A stretch of DNA of 64,000 nucleotides from JAXGPP01 sp040766885 (lineage in GTDB: Bacteria; Planctomycetota; Planctomycetia; Pirellulales; Thermoguttaceae). Where the stretch lies: NCBI GenBank assembly GCA_040766885.1, contig JAXGPP010000012.1, positions 186,001-250,000 of the forward strand, given 5' to 3'. The position numbers and the translations under genes are program-made. Under the pieces are notes generated by a model. The model was not told where the DNA came from. It worked only from the letters and a program-made list of their open reading frames with translations, and made no database searches. This document shows, piece by piece, positions 43,376-51,993 of the stretch; the stretch's first letter is position 1, and every line of letters begins with the position of its first letter.

Positions 43376-45001
43376 CTACGGCAGAAGCGAGAAGAGGGTC
43401 TCACGAAGCGGGGCTTCGGGGAAGAGGCAGAAGGCAAATTCGCGCGAGGAGAGAATTCGGGCGGCGCGGGCGGCGGCGGCGAGACGCTCGCGTTCTTGTC
43501 GCAGTCGCTCGCGTTCCGGTGCGAGAAAGGCCCCCAACTGGGCATTGATCCGGCGGAGTTCGAGGAATCGCTGCCGGTAGTTCTCCTGATCCGGCGCCGT
43601 TTCGATCCAGCGCCGCTTGGCGGCGATCAACTCAGCAATCGCCGGCGCGGCCGCCGATAGTGCTCCGTCGGCGTCGAAGTGGTCTTCCGGATGCCACTGG
43701 AGTTCCCGCAGCCGGCGATCGACGGCGCGGATATCCTCGTCGCTAACCCGTGGGCAATCGACCGGCAGCCGCAACGTGGAGGTCACCACCATGTACCGCG
43801 GCGGTTCGAGGCCGAAGAAGCGGGCGATGAGGGCGTCGGTCACCTGGTCGTACTTCGCACCGCCGATGCCGTGCAGGAACAGGTCGCCGAGGGCCAGGCG
43901 GGCCCACAGCGTGGTGAGCAGCGCGCGGGAGCGGATCTTGATCCCGCTTCGCCGGAGAGCTTCGATTTGTTCGACTGCCCGTTCGGCGCTTGCATCGGGA
44001 GAGATCGCCAGTCGGAACTGCCGGCCGTGGCGGTCGGAGATTTCCAGTTCCCGCCCGCGCTGCCGTGCAAACAGGTGCCGCCGCCGCGGCGCGTCGACAG
44101 ACCACATCCAGAGCGGTGCTTCGAGCCACTCGCCCTCCTCGGCCAGGTCGGGTACCGGGTGGGAGCGACTGCGAATGTGATGCATGCGGCGGTAGTCGGC
44201 CACCACGCCGTTGTAGGCCGCGTGAAAGCGGGGAAGCTGCGCCAGGATATGGGCCACCAGCCAGCGGAACGACTCGCTCTCGCAGACCCAGCTCTCGGGG
44301 ATTTCCAGCGTGTTCAAGCCCCAGCGGCCCTCCAGCGCGTGCCGCGATTGGGCCAGCGCGGCTCCGATGTTGCCGGTTTCCTCCATCCGCTCGACGGCCA
44401 GCGGCCAATACTCGCGGATGAGCGGGTCGGCAAGGAAGGGATCGAGGTGTGCGGTGACCCGGCGGCCGAACCCGGCAAAGAACTCGCGATCCTGGACTCG
44501 CTGTTCCTCGAAAGGGATCACCGCGGCGGCGCGGTCGAGCGGCACCGAAGCCAGGTGCGGATCTTTGATCGAACCGCTCGGCACCAGGACGGAATTCCGT
44601 TTGAAGATGTCGGTGTCGACGATCAGGTTGACCGCCACCGCCTCGTGCTGTTCGGCGAAACGGCTGAGAGCAAAGTTCTTGAACCACACGCCCGGATGAA
44701 AGAGCTCGGGCTGATGGCCCGCCAGAAAGATCGGCCGCGAGGGGTCGGGCGACTCGGGATCGACATCGCGATAGGACGAGGTCCACCGCCGTGCGTCGGC
44801 GAGCAATTCTTCACGCGCCAGCCGCCCGACAGCCTCCAAACAGCGGCCCTGGAGATCGTAGCATGCCTGCTCCGACTGCTGGGTATTCGCGGCAACCAGA
44901 TCTGCGGCGACCGAAGCCGGCGGCTCGATCAGCACGTCGCGATCCTCGCGCGGCGCGCGGAGGCGGCGGTAACGGAGATGCTCCAAGCCGGTCGAGGTCA
45001 T
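43376..45001 (-). CDS. conserved planctomycete protein, possibly BshC-like (541 aa)
   Basis: A large soluble protein with FLAGHQPELFHPGVWFKNFA, VNLIVDTDIFKRNSVLVPSG, FLHGIGGAKYDQVTDALIAR and a C-terminal coiled coil (RERLRQERERLAAAARAA). The first motif and overall size recall BshC, the last enzyme of bacillithiol synthesis, but this is distant and unproven. The start at 45001 overlaps the glycosyltransferase stop (ATGA), so the two are coupled; a longer reading to 45442 would lie wholly inside that gene. Confidence 0.6.
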   Translation of the reverse strand: MTSTGLEHLRYRRLRAPREDRDVLIEPPASVAADLVAANTQQSEQACYDLQGRCLEAVGRLAREELLADARRWTSSYRDVDPESPDPSRPIFLAGHQPELFHPGVWFKNFALSRFAEQHEAVAVNLIVDTDIFKRNSVLVPSGSIKDPHLASVPLDRAAAVIPFEEQRVQDREFFAGFGRRVTAHLDPFLADPLIREYWPLAVERMEETGNIGAALAQSRHALEGRWGLNTLEIPESWVCESESFRWLVAHILAQLPRFHAAYNGVVADYRRMHHIRSRSHPVPDLAEEGEWLEAPLWMWSVDAPRRRHLFARQRGRELEISDRHGRQFRLAISPDASAERAVEQIEALRRSGIKIRSRALLTTLWARLALGDLFLHGIGGAKYDQVTDALIARFFGLEPPRYMVVTSTLRLPVDCPRVSDEDIRAVDRRLRELQWHPEDHFDADGALSAAAPAIAELIAAKRRWIETAPDQENYRQRFLELRRINAQLGAFLAPERERLRQERERLAAAARAARILSSREFAFCLFPEAPLRETLFSLLP

Positions 45002-45750
45002 GATCGACTGCCTCCCGACCGGGAGGTTGCCGACAGTCTTTCCGCCAGGCCCGATTCGGCGATCGCCCGCTCGAGCACCTGGCGGTAGACGACCAGACGG
45101 ATTTCGGAATTGTCGAGGGATCCGCCGAAGGATCGCTCTTCCTCGAGGTAGATCAGTGGCACGGGCAGTTCGATGATCTTGAGCCCCCGGTCGACCGCCC
45201 GGGCCCATAGTTCCAGCGGCATCGCGTAACCCTCGTCCTTGATTTCGAGTCCCTCGAGCGCTGCCACTCGATAGGCCTTGAAGCCGCAGAACGAGTCGGT
45301 CAAGGAAAGTCCCAGGCGGCGGTTCAATTCCGCGGTGATGGTTTCGTTGATCCGCCGGCGCTCGGCCGGAGGGGAAGAATCCCCGGCGAAGCTCTGCAGG
45401 TAGCGGCTTCCCGACACGATATCGGCACCCGAAGTGCGGCAAGCCTCGATGAACTCGGGGATGCGGTGGGGTTCGTGCTGGCGGTCGCAGTCGATCGTCA
45501 CGAGAATCTCATACCCGCCGCGGAGGGCGAAGTCAAACGCCGTCTTCAGGGCCGCTCCGTAGCCGCGATTCTGCGGGTGGCGAATGAGATGGATATCACC
45601 GCGAGCTGCCAGCAGGTCGCCGGTGCCGTCGGAAGAGCCGTCGTCAACGCACAGCGTTTCACGGCTGTAACGCAGTGTTTCGTCCAGGACTTCGGTCACA
45701 TGGGTGACCTCGTTGTAGACGGGTAGCGCTGTTAGGGTTCGGTCAGACAT
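44998..45750 (-). CDS. family 2 glycosyltransferase, DPM1-like (250 aa)
   Basis: GT-A fold: LPVYNEVTHVTEVLDE, CVDDGSSDGTGDLLAARG, PQNRGYGAALKTAFDFALRG, and the DxD-type TIDCDRQHEPHRIPEF, then DIVSGSRYLQ. It resembles dolichyl/polyprenyl-phosphate mannosyl- or glucosyltransferases. The ATG at 45750 follows a TACAAT box by six bases, so the message may be leaderless. First gene of a coupled pair with the protein at 43376-45001. Confidence 0.88.
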   Translation of the reverse strand: MSDRTLTALPVYNEVTHVTEVLDETLRYSRETLCVDDGSSDGTGDLLAARGDIHLIRHPQNRGYGAALKTAFDFALRGGYEILVTIDCDRQHEPHRIPEFIEACRTSGADIVSGSRYLQSFAGDSSPPAERRRINETITAELNRRLGLSLTDSFCGFKAYRVAALEGLEIKDEGYAMPLELWARAVDRGLKIIELPVPLIYLEEERSFGGSLDNSEIRLVVYRQVLERAIAESGLAERLSATSRSGGSRS

Positions 45751-45878
45751 GTTCTCATTGTAGCGCCCCCACAGGCCCAGAAAAGCAGGGCCGCTACCCC
45801 CTGTGAGAAGGGAGAAGTGGGGAGGCAATGTGCGTCAGATGCGTCGCTCGCGGTGTGCAGGAAGGATGCGCCACGCGT

Positions 45879-46661
45879 TCAACGATAACGGATCGGGTCA
45901 CGCTCGTCCTGGCTGGCCCACACCTCCAGATCGGTGAACTGGTCGGCCAGCACCTCGGCCAGCCGCTCCATGGCGAATCGCTCGCTGGCGAAGTGGCCGG
46001 GCAGGACCATGCCGATGCCCGACGCTTCCGCTTCCAGCAGCGTGTGGAAGCTGGTTTCGCCGAGCAGCATGGCGTCGCATCCGGCTCGCTGGGCGGCGTC
46101 GAGCAGTTCGCCCGCGGCCCCGCAGGCGATGGCCACCTTGCCCACAGGCTGGCCAGGATCACCGACAAGTTGCACGCGATCTACCGCAAGGAAGTCCTTC
46201 ACCCGGTCGACCAGTTCGCCCAGCGTCAGCGGTCCGGCGGGGCGGCCCTGGCGTCCCACGCCGGGCGCGTCGTCGACGGGCACCAGTGGGCCGATCTCGA
46301 CCAAGCCGAGCCCCTCGGCCAGCCGCTGGTTGATTCCTTCCACCGCCGAATCGAAAGCCGTGTGAGCGCTATAGACCGCGACGCCCGCGCGAATCAGGTC
46401 CCAGAGCAGCCTTCCGGTAGTGGTGTCGGAGGTGAGCCGCTTCAATGGGTGGAAAGGGAGCGGATGGTGGGTGACGATCAGGCTTACCTGCCGCTGGATC
46501 GCCTCGGCCGCGCTGGCGGTGGTGATGGTCAGGCAGGTCATTACCCGTCGGGCTGGCCCCGCGCGGTCGCCGACCAGGAGTCCGACGTTGTCCCACTGCT
46601 CGGCGTGTCGGGGCGGGGCGTATTGCTCCAGGAACGACAGGACGTCAGCAATTGCAGCCAT
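45879..46661 (-). CDS. Nif3-like dinuclear metal centre protein (260 aa)
   Basis: Family motifs in order: WDNVGLLVGD, VSLIVTHHPLPFHPLKRL, AGVAVYSAHTAFDSA and, late, FHTLLEAEASGIGMVLPGHF with the last metal ligands (GHFASER). These proteins bind two metals and form hexamers; some are annotated GTP cyclohydrolase I type 2, but the cellular role is uncertain. Cytoplasmic, single gene. Confidence 0.92.
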   Translation of the reverse strand: MAAIADVLSFLEQYAPPRHAEQWDNVGLLVGDRAGPARRVMTCLTITTASAAEAIQRQVSLIVTHHPLPFHPLKRLTSDTTTGRLLWDLIRAGVAVYSAHTAFDSAVEGINQRLAEGLGLVEIGPLVPVDDAPGVGRQGRPAGPLTLGELVDRVKDFLAVDRVQLVGDPGQPVGKVAIACGAAGELLDAAQRAGCDAMLLGETSFHTLLEAEASGIGMVLPGHFASERFAMERLAEVLADQFTDLEVWASQDERDPIRYR

Positions 46662-46760
46662 CGCGCTGGCACCTCACCGTGGGGCGGGTTGTCTCGGATC
46701 TGCCCGGCCATCGGCCAAGCGGCGGATTGCGGTCACGAAGCGGCTTGCTTTCGCCGCTCT

Positions 46761-46865
46761 TCAGCGAAAGAAGAGCATCACCAGCGCCGCGAGGACCAGC
46801 GTACCCAAGAGCGAGACAATAATCGAGCCCGCACAGCCAAGCTGGTTGGAGAAAAAGAAGAACAT
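46761..46865 (-). CDS. 34-residue membrane peptide
   Basis: Reads MFFFFSNQLGCAGSIIVSLL followed by one more hydrophobic turn and ends LMLFFR-like, then TGA. The FFFSNxLGC start is one I recall in short conserved membrane peptides. AAGGA is 9 bases before the ATG at 46865 but touches the ATG at 46874, which decides the start. Function unknown. Confidence 0.6.
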   Translation of the reverse strand: MFFFFSNQLGCAGSIIVSLLGTLVLAALVMLFFR

Positions 46866-47119
46866 TGTCGGCATTCCTTATTCGTCTTTGCATTGAAGCG
46901 GAGCGAGGCTCAAGCGTCGCGGAGCCGGAGATCACGGCGTGAACGCCGTCCAAGCATTCGCGAGACTGAGCGGACTTCGGTGCATTTTCTGTTCCCATTT
47001 CTCGTCCCTCTTGACAGCCGACGCGCCGTTCGGCACCCTACCAGTGTCGCGCAGGTGGAAATCCGGGCACGCGGCGAGCCGATAGAGCAGCCGCCCATTG
47101 ACGGAAAGGTTTACGATCC

Positions 47120-47962
47120 ATGAGCCAAGTCGAGATCGGCGTCAACCTCGAGTTCATTCGCAGCTCGGAGAAGTCGTTTCGCGAGGGGCTCCGCACGGCT
47201 GCCCGGCTGGGCTACAAGTACGTCGAGCCCTGCGTGTCGACCGGATACGACCTTCTGGCGCTGGCCGGTTATTACCACATGGTCTGCATGGATGACGATC
47301 CACTGGAGATCAAGGAGTGGATGGACGAACTTGACCTCAAGCCGTCAGCCGTCAGCGCGCACAGTCCGCTCATGCGGCCCGAGGTCGCCATTCCCTACTT
47401 GACCAAGGCGATCCGTTTTGCCAGCGACATCGGCGCGCCGGTGATCACCACCGATGAAGGCATCAAGCCCGACTGGATGACCGACGACGAGGCGTTCCAG
47501 ATCATGGGTTACACAATCCGGCAGGTGATGCGAACCGCCGAGCGCTACGGCATCGTATTGGGACTGGAGCCGCACTCGAAATACACTTCGCGGCGCGATA
47601 CGTTCATCCGCATTCTCGAGCTTTCCGACAGTCCGTGCTGGAAGGTGAATTGGGATCCAGGGAACTTCTACCTGGGCGCGCACGATGACGTGTACGAAAC
47701 GTTCGACGCGGTGGCCGATCGGCTGTGCCACATGCACGGCAAGGATATCAGCATCAATCAGAGCCAGTCGGAACGGGGCCAGGTGACCGGCACGCCGGTA
47801 GGTTGTGCCTGTGGCGAGGGTGTGATCGACTGGCAACGGATTCTCGACATCTGCCGCAAGCACCACGTCTCCCCGGTGATCAGCGTCGAGTGCGGCACCG
47901 TCGAGCAGGCCGACCGCAGTCTGAAGTACCTGCAGGAACTCGTAGCGAAGCAGCCGGTCTGA
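47120..47962 (+). CDS. sugar phosphate isomerase/epimerase-like protein (280 aa)
   Basis: AP-endonuclease-2 (xylose-isomerase-like) TIM barrel: RLGYKYVEPCVSTGYDLLAL, AVSAHSPLM, GIVLGLEPHSKY, WKVNWDPGNFYLGAHDD, LCHMHGKDI and VISVECGTVEQ. The Glu, Asp, His and Glu that would bind a divalent metal are all present. The substrate is likely a sugar or polyol but cannot be read. It starts the run of plus-strand one-carbon genes, with a repeat-rich 239-base gap before the next. Confidence 0.82.
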   Translation: MSQVEIGVNLEFIRSSEKSFREGLRTAARLGYKYVEPCVSTGYDLLALAGYYHMVCMDDDPLEIKEWMDELDLKPSAVSAHSPLMRPEVAIPYLTKAIRFASDIGAPVITTDEGIKPDWMTDDEAFQIMGYTIRQVMRTAERYGIVLGLEPHSKYTSRRDTFIRILELSDSPCWKVNWDPGNFYLGAHDDVYETFDAVADRLCHMHGKDISINQSQSERGQVTGTPVGCACGEGVIDWQRILDICRKHHVSPVISVECGTVEQADRSLKYLQELVAKQPV

Positions 47963-47967
47963 GGAAA

Positions 47968-48067
47968 GCACCAATGACCAAGCATCAATGACCAAGGGGT
48001 GGCGGGCAGTCCGTTCCCTTGGTCATTGGTGCTTGGGAGCTGGGGCTTCCCTCATTGGTGCTTGGGG
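47968..48067. repeat. inverted word repeat (CACCAATGACCAAG family)
   Basis: GCACCAATGACCAAG (47968-47982) is the exact complement of 48018-48032; a second direct unit lies at 47983-47997 and another inverted one at 48053-48067. The 15-bp perfect stem could terminate transcription or be a decayed mobile repeat. Confidence 0.85.
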
Positions 48068-48201
48068 TTTGACGCTTGCGTCATCCTGCCTTTGAGGGGC
48101 AAGCAGGCGTCGGCCGCAACCGGGGGCTGGCGACCGGCGATCGTGTTCATTACTATGGGGGCTTATTGACGCTCAGATCTTGTTCGTTGGGAGAGGGATC
48201 C

Positions 48202-48846
48202 ATGCCGGAACCAGCCGAACTGTACGACGCCATCTTGACCGGAAACGCCAGGAAAGCCGAGGAGGTGACCAAGGCCGCCTTGGAGGCTGATGTCAACCCT
48301 TCCGAGTTGTTGAGCAAGTACATGATCCCGGCCATGGATGAGGTCGGAAAGCGGTTCGAATGCAACGAGTATTTCGTGCCTGAGTTGTTGATTGCGGCCC
48401 GCGCGATGAAGACGTCACTGGAGCTGATTACGCCCCGCCTGGCAGCGGTTGGCGCCAAGGCGGTGGGGCGCGTGGTGATCGGAACCGTTCAAGGTGACTT
48501 GCACGACATCGGCAAGAACCTCGTTGCGTCGATGCTCGAAGGTGGCGGCTTCAAGGTTGTCGATCTTGGAGTGGACGTTCCCGCCGACCGGTTCGTCGAT
48601 GCGGCCAAGGAGCAGGACGGCACGATCGTAGCCCTTTCCGCGCTTCTGACCACCACGATGACCCAGATGAAGATGGTGATCGAGGCTCTGGAGAAGGCGG
48701 GCATCCGCGCCAACACGAAGGTGATGATCGGCGGCGCCCCGATCACGCAGCAGTACGCCAACGAGATCGGCGCCGACGGTTACAGCGACAACGCCAGCGC
48801 CGCGGTCGCGCTGGCCCGGCGATTGTCGGGCGCGTCGGCCAGCTAG
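48202..48846 (+). CDS. corrinoid (methyl-carrier) protein (214 aa)
   Basis: A helical cap (residues 1-85, with ELLSKYMIPAMDEVGKRFEC and YFVPELLIAARAMK) is followed by a B12-binding Rossmann domain with the base-off motif D99-x-H101-x-x-G104 in GDLHDIGKNLV, then DLGVDVPADRFV and MIGGAPITQQYANEIGADGY. It carries a methyl group on cobalamin between a methyl donor and an acceptor such as tetrahydrofolate or homocysteine. GGGAGAGGG precedes the ATG at 48202. It matches the cap plus B12 module of MetH and also MtbC/MtaC-type proteins. Confidence 0.93.
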   Translation: MPEPAELYDAILTGNARKAEEVTKAALEADVNPSELLSKYMIPAMDEVGKRFECNEYFVPELLIAARAMKTSLELITPRLAAVGAKAVGRVVIGTVQGDLHDIGKNLVASMLEGGGFKVVDLGVDVPADRFVDAAKEQDGTIVALSALLTTTMTQMKMVIEALEKAGIRANTKVMIGGAPITQQYANEIGADGYSDNASAAVALARRLSGASAS

Positions 48847-48900
48847 CCTGCCGGGTTCGCGGCGTGGTGAGGCGCGGGCAGTGAAGTCTTAGCTTTCAAC

Positions 48901-48950
48901 GTGGGCACCGCCCACTTTCTCCAACAGGAGTTCGGTGGGCGGAGCCCGCC
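48901..48950. repeat. two short GC hairpins
   Basis: GTGGGC-ACC-GCCCAC (48901-48915) and GGC/GCC arms within GGTGGGCGGAGCCCGCC (48934-48950) lie just upstream of the MetF-like gene. They resemble REP-type hairpins. Confidence 0.6.
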
Positions 48951-48959
48951 AACGTAGCC

Positions 48960-50531
48960 GTGGAAGCCACCGCCAGCCGCCCTAGTTTCAGGCAAGTCCT
49001 CGCCAGCGACCATTTCCAGTACGGGGCCGAGGTGGTGACCGCTCGCGGCCTGCCTCCGCCGGAATCGCCCAACCGGTTCGCCGAACTGGCCCGCGCGCTG
49101 CTCGACGATCCGCGGATTGGCTGGATCTCGCTCACCGACAACCCGGGCGGCGCGCCGAGCCTGCCGCCCGACTGGTTGGCCGGCCAGTTGCCCGAGTCGC
49201 GCCAGCGGATCGTCCTGCACCTGACCTGCAAGGACATGAACCGCAACGGCCTGGAAACGGCCGCGTGGCGCTATGCCGCCGAAGGGTTCGACAACATCCT
49301 CGCGCTGACCGGCGACTACCCGACGACGGGTTACCGCGGTACGGCCGACCCGGTGTTCGACCTCGACTCGATCGGCCTGATCTCTTTACTGCAGTCGATG
49401 AACAACGGGCTGCAAATCGCCGGTCGTGGCGGCAAGCCCGAAACGCTGCCGAAGACCGACTTCTTCATCGGCTGCACCGTGTCGCCATTCAAGCGGTACG
49501 AGCGGGAACTGATGCCGCAGTATTTCAAGCTGGCGCGGAAGATCCAGGTCGGAGCCCGGTGGGTCATTCCGCAACTGGGCTATGATATGCGGAAGTTCCA
49601 CGAGGTGAAGCTCATGCTCGCCTCGCGCGGCATCGATGTGCCGCTGGTGGGCAACGTCTACGTTCTCAGCCGCCCCGTCGCCCGGATTTTCAATAGCGGC
49701 AAGCTGGCCGGTTGCGTGGTCAGTGACGAACTGCTTGCCCAGGTGGAGAAATACGCCGCCGGGCCCGACAAGGGGAAGGCGTTCTTCCGCGAGTTTGCCG
49801 CCAAGCAACTGGCCGTGTTCAAGGGGTTGGGATTCACGGCCGGGTATCTGGCGGGAATTCACACTGCCGAGGCGTTCTTCGAGATCATCGGCCTGGCCGA
49901 GAGCTTTGGCGCGGATGACTGGCGGCAGTTCCTCACCGAGATCCGTTACTCCCAGCCGGGCGAATTCTTCCTCTTTGATCACGACCCGGCCACTGGCTTT
50001 TCCGCCCCGGACCGCATCAACCCGGAGTACCTGAAATCGCTCGACCGCCCGCCGCGGAGCGGCGAGGTGACGATGGGGTATCGAATCTCGCGCCGGGTGC
50101 ACGACTTCGCCTTCGCCCGGGGCAAAGGAGTATATGGCCTGCTCACCCGGATCTTCGCTCGCTGGGACACGAAGCCGGGCCTGCTCAGCAGCATGTCGTA
50201 TTGGCTGGAGCGCGAGGCGAAGCACCTGGGCTATGGCTGCCAGGACTGTGGCGACTGCAGTCTGCCCGACTGCGCCTACCTTTGCCCGATGGCCGGCTGT
50301 TCAAAGCACTCGCGCAACGGGCCCTGCGGGGGTTCGAACCTCGGGCGCTGCGAACTGGACGACAAGGAATGCTTCTGGGCCCGCGTTTACGAGCGGCTGA
50401 AGTACTATGGACAATCGCAGGAGATGTTTGACGGCCCACCGGTGCTCTACGATGCCCGGCTGAAACACACGTCGGCCTGGGCGAATACCTACCTCGATCG
50501 GGATCACTTTGCGCCGGAGAAGCGGGCGTAG
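48960..50531 (+). CDS. MetF-type reductase fused to MTHFR_C Fe-S domain (523 aa)
   Basis: Residues 15-300 are a methylenetetrahydrofolate reductase barrel: YGAEVVTARG with the catalytic Glu, VLHLTCKDMNRNGLETAAWR, FDNILALTGDYP, and VGNVYVLSRPVARIFNSGKL. From about residue 400 a cysteine-rich MTHFR_C domain follows (GYGCQDCGDCSLPDCAYLC, MAGCSKHSRNGPCGG) that could hold a [4Fe-4S] cluster. In acetogens this is the separate MetV subunit; here it is fused. It makes or oxidises methyl-THF. The start is a GTG without clear site. Confidence 0.9.
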   Translation: MEATASRPSFRQVLASDHFQYGAEVVTARGLPPPESPNRFAELARALLDDPRIGWISLTDNPGGAPSLPPDWLAGQLPESRQRIVLHLTCKDMNRNGLETAAWRYAAEGFDNILALTGDYPTTGYRGTADPVFDLDSIGLISLLQSMNNGLQIAGRGGKPETLPKTDFFIGCTVSPFKRYERELMPQYFKLARKIQVGARWVIPQLGYDMRKFHEVKLMLASRGIDVPLVGNVYVLSRPVARIFNSGKLAGCVVSDELLAQVEKYAAGPDKGKAFFREFAAKQLAVFKGLGFTAGYLAGIHTAEAFFEIIGLAESFGADDWRQFLTEIRYSQPGEFFLFDHDPATGFSAPDRINPEYLKSLDRPPRSGEVTMGYRISRRVHDFAFARGKGVYGLLTRIFARWDTKPGLLSSMSYWLEREAKHLGYGCQDCGDCSLPDCAYLCPMAGCSKHSRNGPCGGSNLGRCELDDKECFWARVYERLKYYGQSQEMFDGPPVLYDARLKHTSAWANTYLDRDHFAPEKRA

Positions 50532-50558
50532 TCGCTCGCGGATATATGAGCTGTTGGT

Positions 50559-51013
50559 TGGAAACTGCAAATTGAAGCTTGGAAAATGATCACCGCGAGG
50601 TAAGCACGACAGGGTAGATACGATGAACGCGGAGGAGCTTTCCGACCGGTTGCTTGACTTCGCTGTGCGCGTGGGGAGAGTCGTCGATGCACTCCCCGAC
50701 ACAAGGCTGGGACGACACGTTGGCGGCCAGCTTGTGCGCTGCGGAACCTCGCCGGCGCCAGACTATGAGGAAGGTTGTGCCGCGGAGAGCCGGGCCGATT
50801 TCGTCCACAAGCTCAGCATCGCGCTCAAAGAGCTTAGGGAAAGCCGGGTATGGATCCGCTTGATCATCAAGGCGGGACTCCTGCCAGAGAATCGAATGGC
50901 CGACCTGCTTGACGAGAGCAATCAACTCTGCAACATCATCGCCCAGTCCATTGTCACCGCAAAATCGGACGCCGCCAAACTCGGCTGACCCAATTCGCAA
51001 TTTGCACTTTTCA
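50559..51013. mobile_element. inverted-repeat-bounded unit carrying a four-helix-bundle gene
   Basis: TGGAAACTGCAAATTG (50559-50574) and CAATTTGCACTTTTCA (50998-51013) are inverted repeats matching at 14 of 16 positions, with further related words outside to 51033. They enclose one gene only and sit between two one-carbon genes. No transposase is present; mobility is inferred. Confidence 0.5.
50623..50988 (+). CDS. four-helix-bundle protein, rRNA-intervening-sequence family (121 aa)
   Basis: Pattern fits the S23/IVS family: LSDRLLDFAVRVGRVVDALP, GRHVGGQLVRCGTSPAPDYE, FVHKLSIALKELRESRVWIR and ESNQLCNIIAQSIVTAK form four amphipathic helices. Family members are encoded inside 23S rRNA intervening sequences or alone in intergenic DNA; their role is unknown. 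It has no visible link to the one-carbon genes it separates. Confidence 0.9.
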   Translation: MNAEELSDRLLDFAVRVGRVVDALPDTRLGRHVGGQLVRCGTSPAPDYEEGCAAESRADFVHKLSIALKELRESRVWIRLIIKAGLLPENRMADLLDESNQLCNIIAQSIVTAKSDAAKLG

Positions 51014-51083
51014 GTTTTATTTTCCAGTTTGCACTTTCTTCCTGCTCCGCTGAATCCCCGTCCACAACCGTAGAGGCCCGCCC

Positions 51084-51953
51084 ATGCCTATTCCTGGATT
51101 GACCATCATCGGAGAGAGCATCAACGACTCGGTGCCGTCGACGAAGAAGCTCTTCGACGCCGGCGATATGGACGGGCTGCTGGAACTGGCGCGAAGCCAG
51201 GATCAGGGAGGCGCGGCCTATATCGACGTGAACGTCGGCCCGCGGACGCCGGAGTTCATGGCCGAAATGGTCCGCAAGATCCAGGAGGTCACCGCCCGGC
51301 CGCTGTCGATCGACACGCCCGACCCGGAGATCGCCCGTGCGGGACTCGAGGCCTATGACCACGCGCGTGCCGGCGGGGCAAAGCCGGTGCTCAACTCGAT
51401 TTCGGCCCTGCGGACGAAGATGTTCGACCTCTATCGGGTGCAGCCGTTCAAGCCGATCCTGCTGGTCTCGGAGCGGATGGAGAACGGCCAGTCCCGCGCC
51501 TGCCACACGGCCGAGGAGACCTACCAGGCGGCGAAGCACCTGGTGGCCGCGGCGAGGGAAACCGGCTACGGGTTCGTCAACGACGACTTCATCATCGACC
51601 CCGGCATCGCCCCCATCGGTAGCGATACGGACGGCAATCTGAAACGGCTCATCACCGCGCTGGAGATGATCCATGGCGACGCGGACCTGGCCGGCGTTCA
51701 TGTCTCGGTGGGCTTGAGCAACTTCACCGTCTACCTGCCGCCGAAGCGCAAGGATGGTTCGCCGGTGAAGGGGCCGCTGGAGAGCGCGTTTCTCACCAAG
51801 GCCATGCCGCTGGGCCTGGACACCATCATCGGCTCGGTGAAGCGCAAGTACGAGCTGCTGTCGCCAGACCATCCCGCCTTGCAATGCCTCGAAGCCTGTC
51901 TCGCGGCCCAGGGATTTGAGTCGATCATGCGGGTGCGAGAATTCTACTCCTGA
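51084..51953 (+). CDS. MtrH/AcsE-like methyltetrahydrofolate methyltransferase (289 aa)
   Basis: A DHPS-type pterin barrel: IIGESINDSVPSTKKLFDAG, AAYIDVNVGPRTPEFMAEMV, SIDTPDPEIARAGLEAYDH, PVLNSISA, FVNDDFIIDPGIAPIGSDTD and VHVSVGLSNFTVYLPP. It moves methyl between a tetrahydrofolate and a corrinoid protein, most likely the one encoded upstream. It corresponds to the middle module of MetH. The next gene, formate-THF ligase, starts 40 bases on. Confidence 0.9.
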   Translation: MPIPGLTIIGESINDSVPSTKKLFDAGDMDGLLELARSQDQGGAAYIDVNVGPRTPEFMAEMVRKIQEVTARPLSIDTPDPEIARAGLEAYDHARAGGAKPVLNSISALRTKMFDLYRVQPFKPILLVSERMENGQSRACHTAEETYQAAKHLVAAARETGYGFVNDDFIIDPGIAPIGSDTDGNLKRLITALEMIHGDADLAGVHVSVGLSNFTVYLPPKRKDGSPVKGPLESAFLTKAMPLGLDTIIGSVKRKYELLSPDHPALQCLEACLAAQGFESIMRVREFYS

Positions 51954-51993
51954 CGCCGAGCCACCGTCCCCTTTTTTTCCAACGCAGCCAACC

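Noticed and set aside
45002..45442. A longer start for the 541-residue protein, adding about 147 residues
   Set aside because: The extension lies wholly inside the glycosyltransferase gene in another frame, while the ATG at 45001 overlaps its stop as expected for coupling.
46645..46998. A 117-codon minus-strand frame before the Nif3-like gene
   Set aside because: Overlaps the better-supported 34-residue peptide and has no protein-like features.
47963..48201. Cobalamin or SAM riboswitch ahead of the corrinoid gene
   Set aside because: No B12-box or SAM-box core was seen; the gap is filled by the inverted word repeat.
50325..50345. A perfect tRNA T-arm-like sequence with GGTTCGAACC in the loop region
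   Set aside because: It lies in the conserved cysteine-rich part of the MetF fusion, in frame, and no acceptor, D or anticodon arms surround it.
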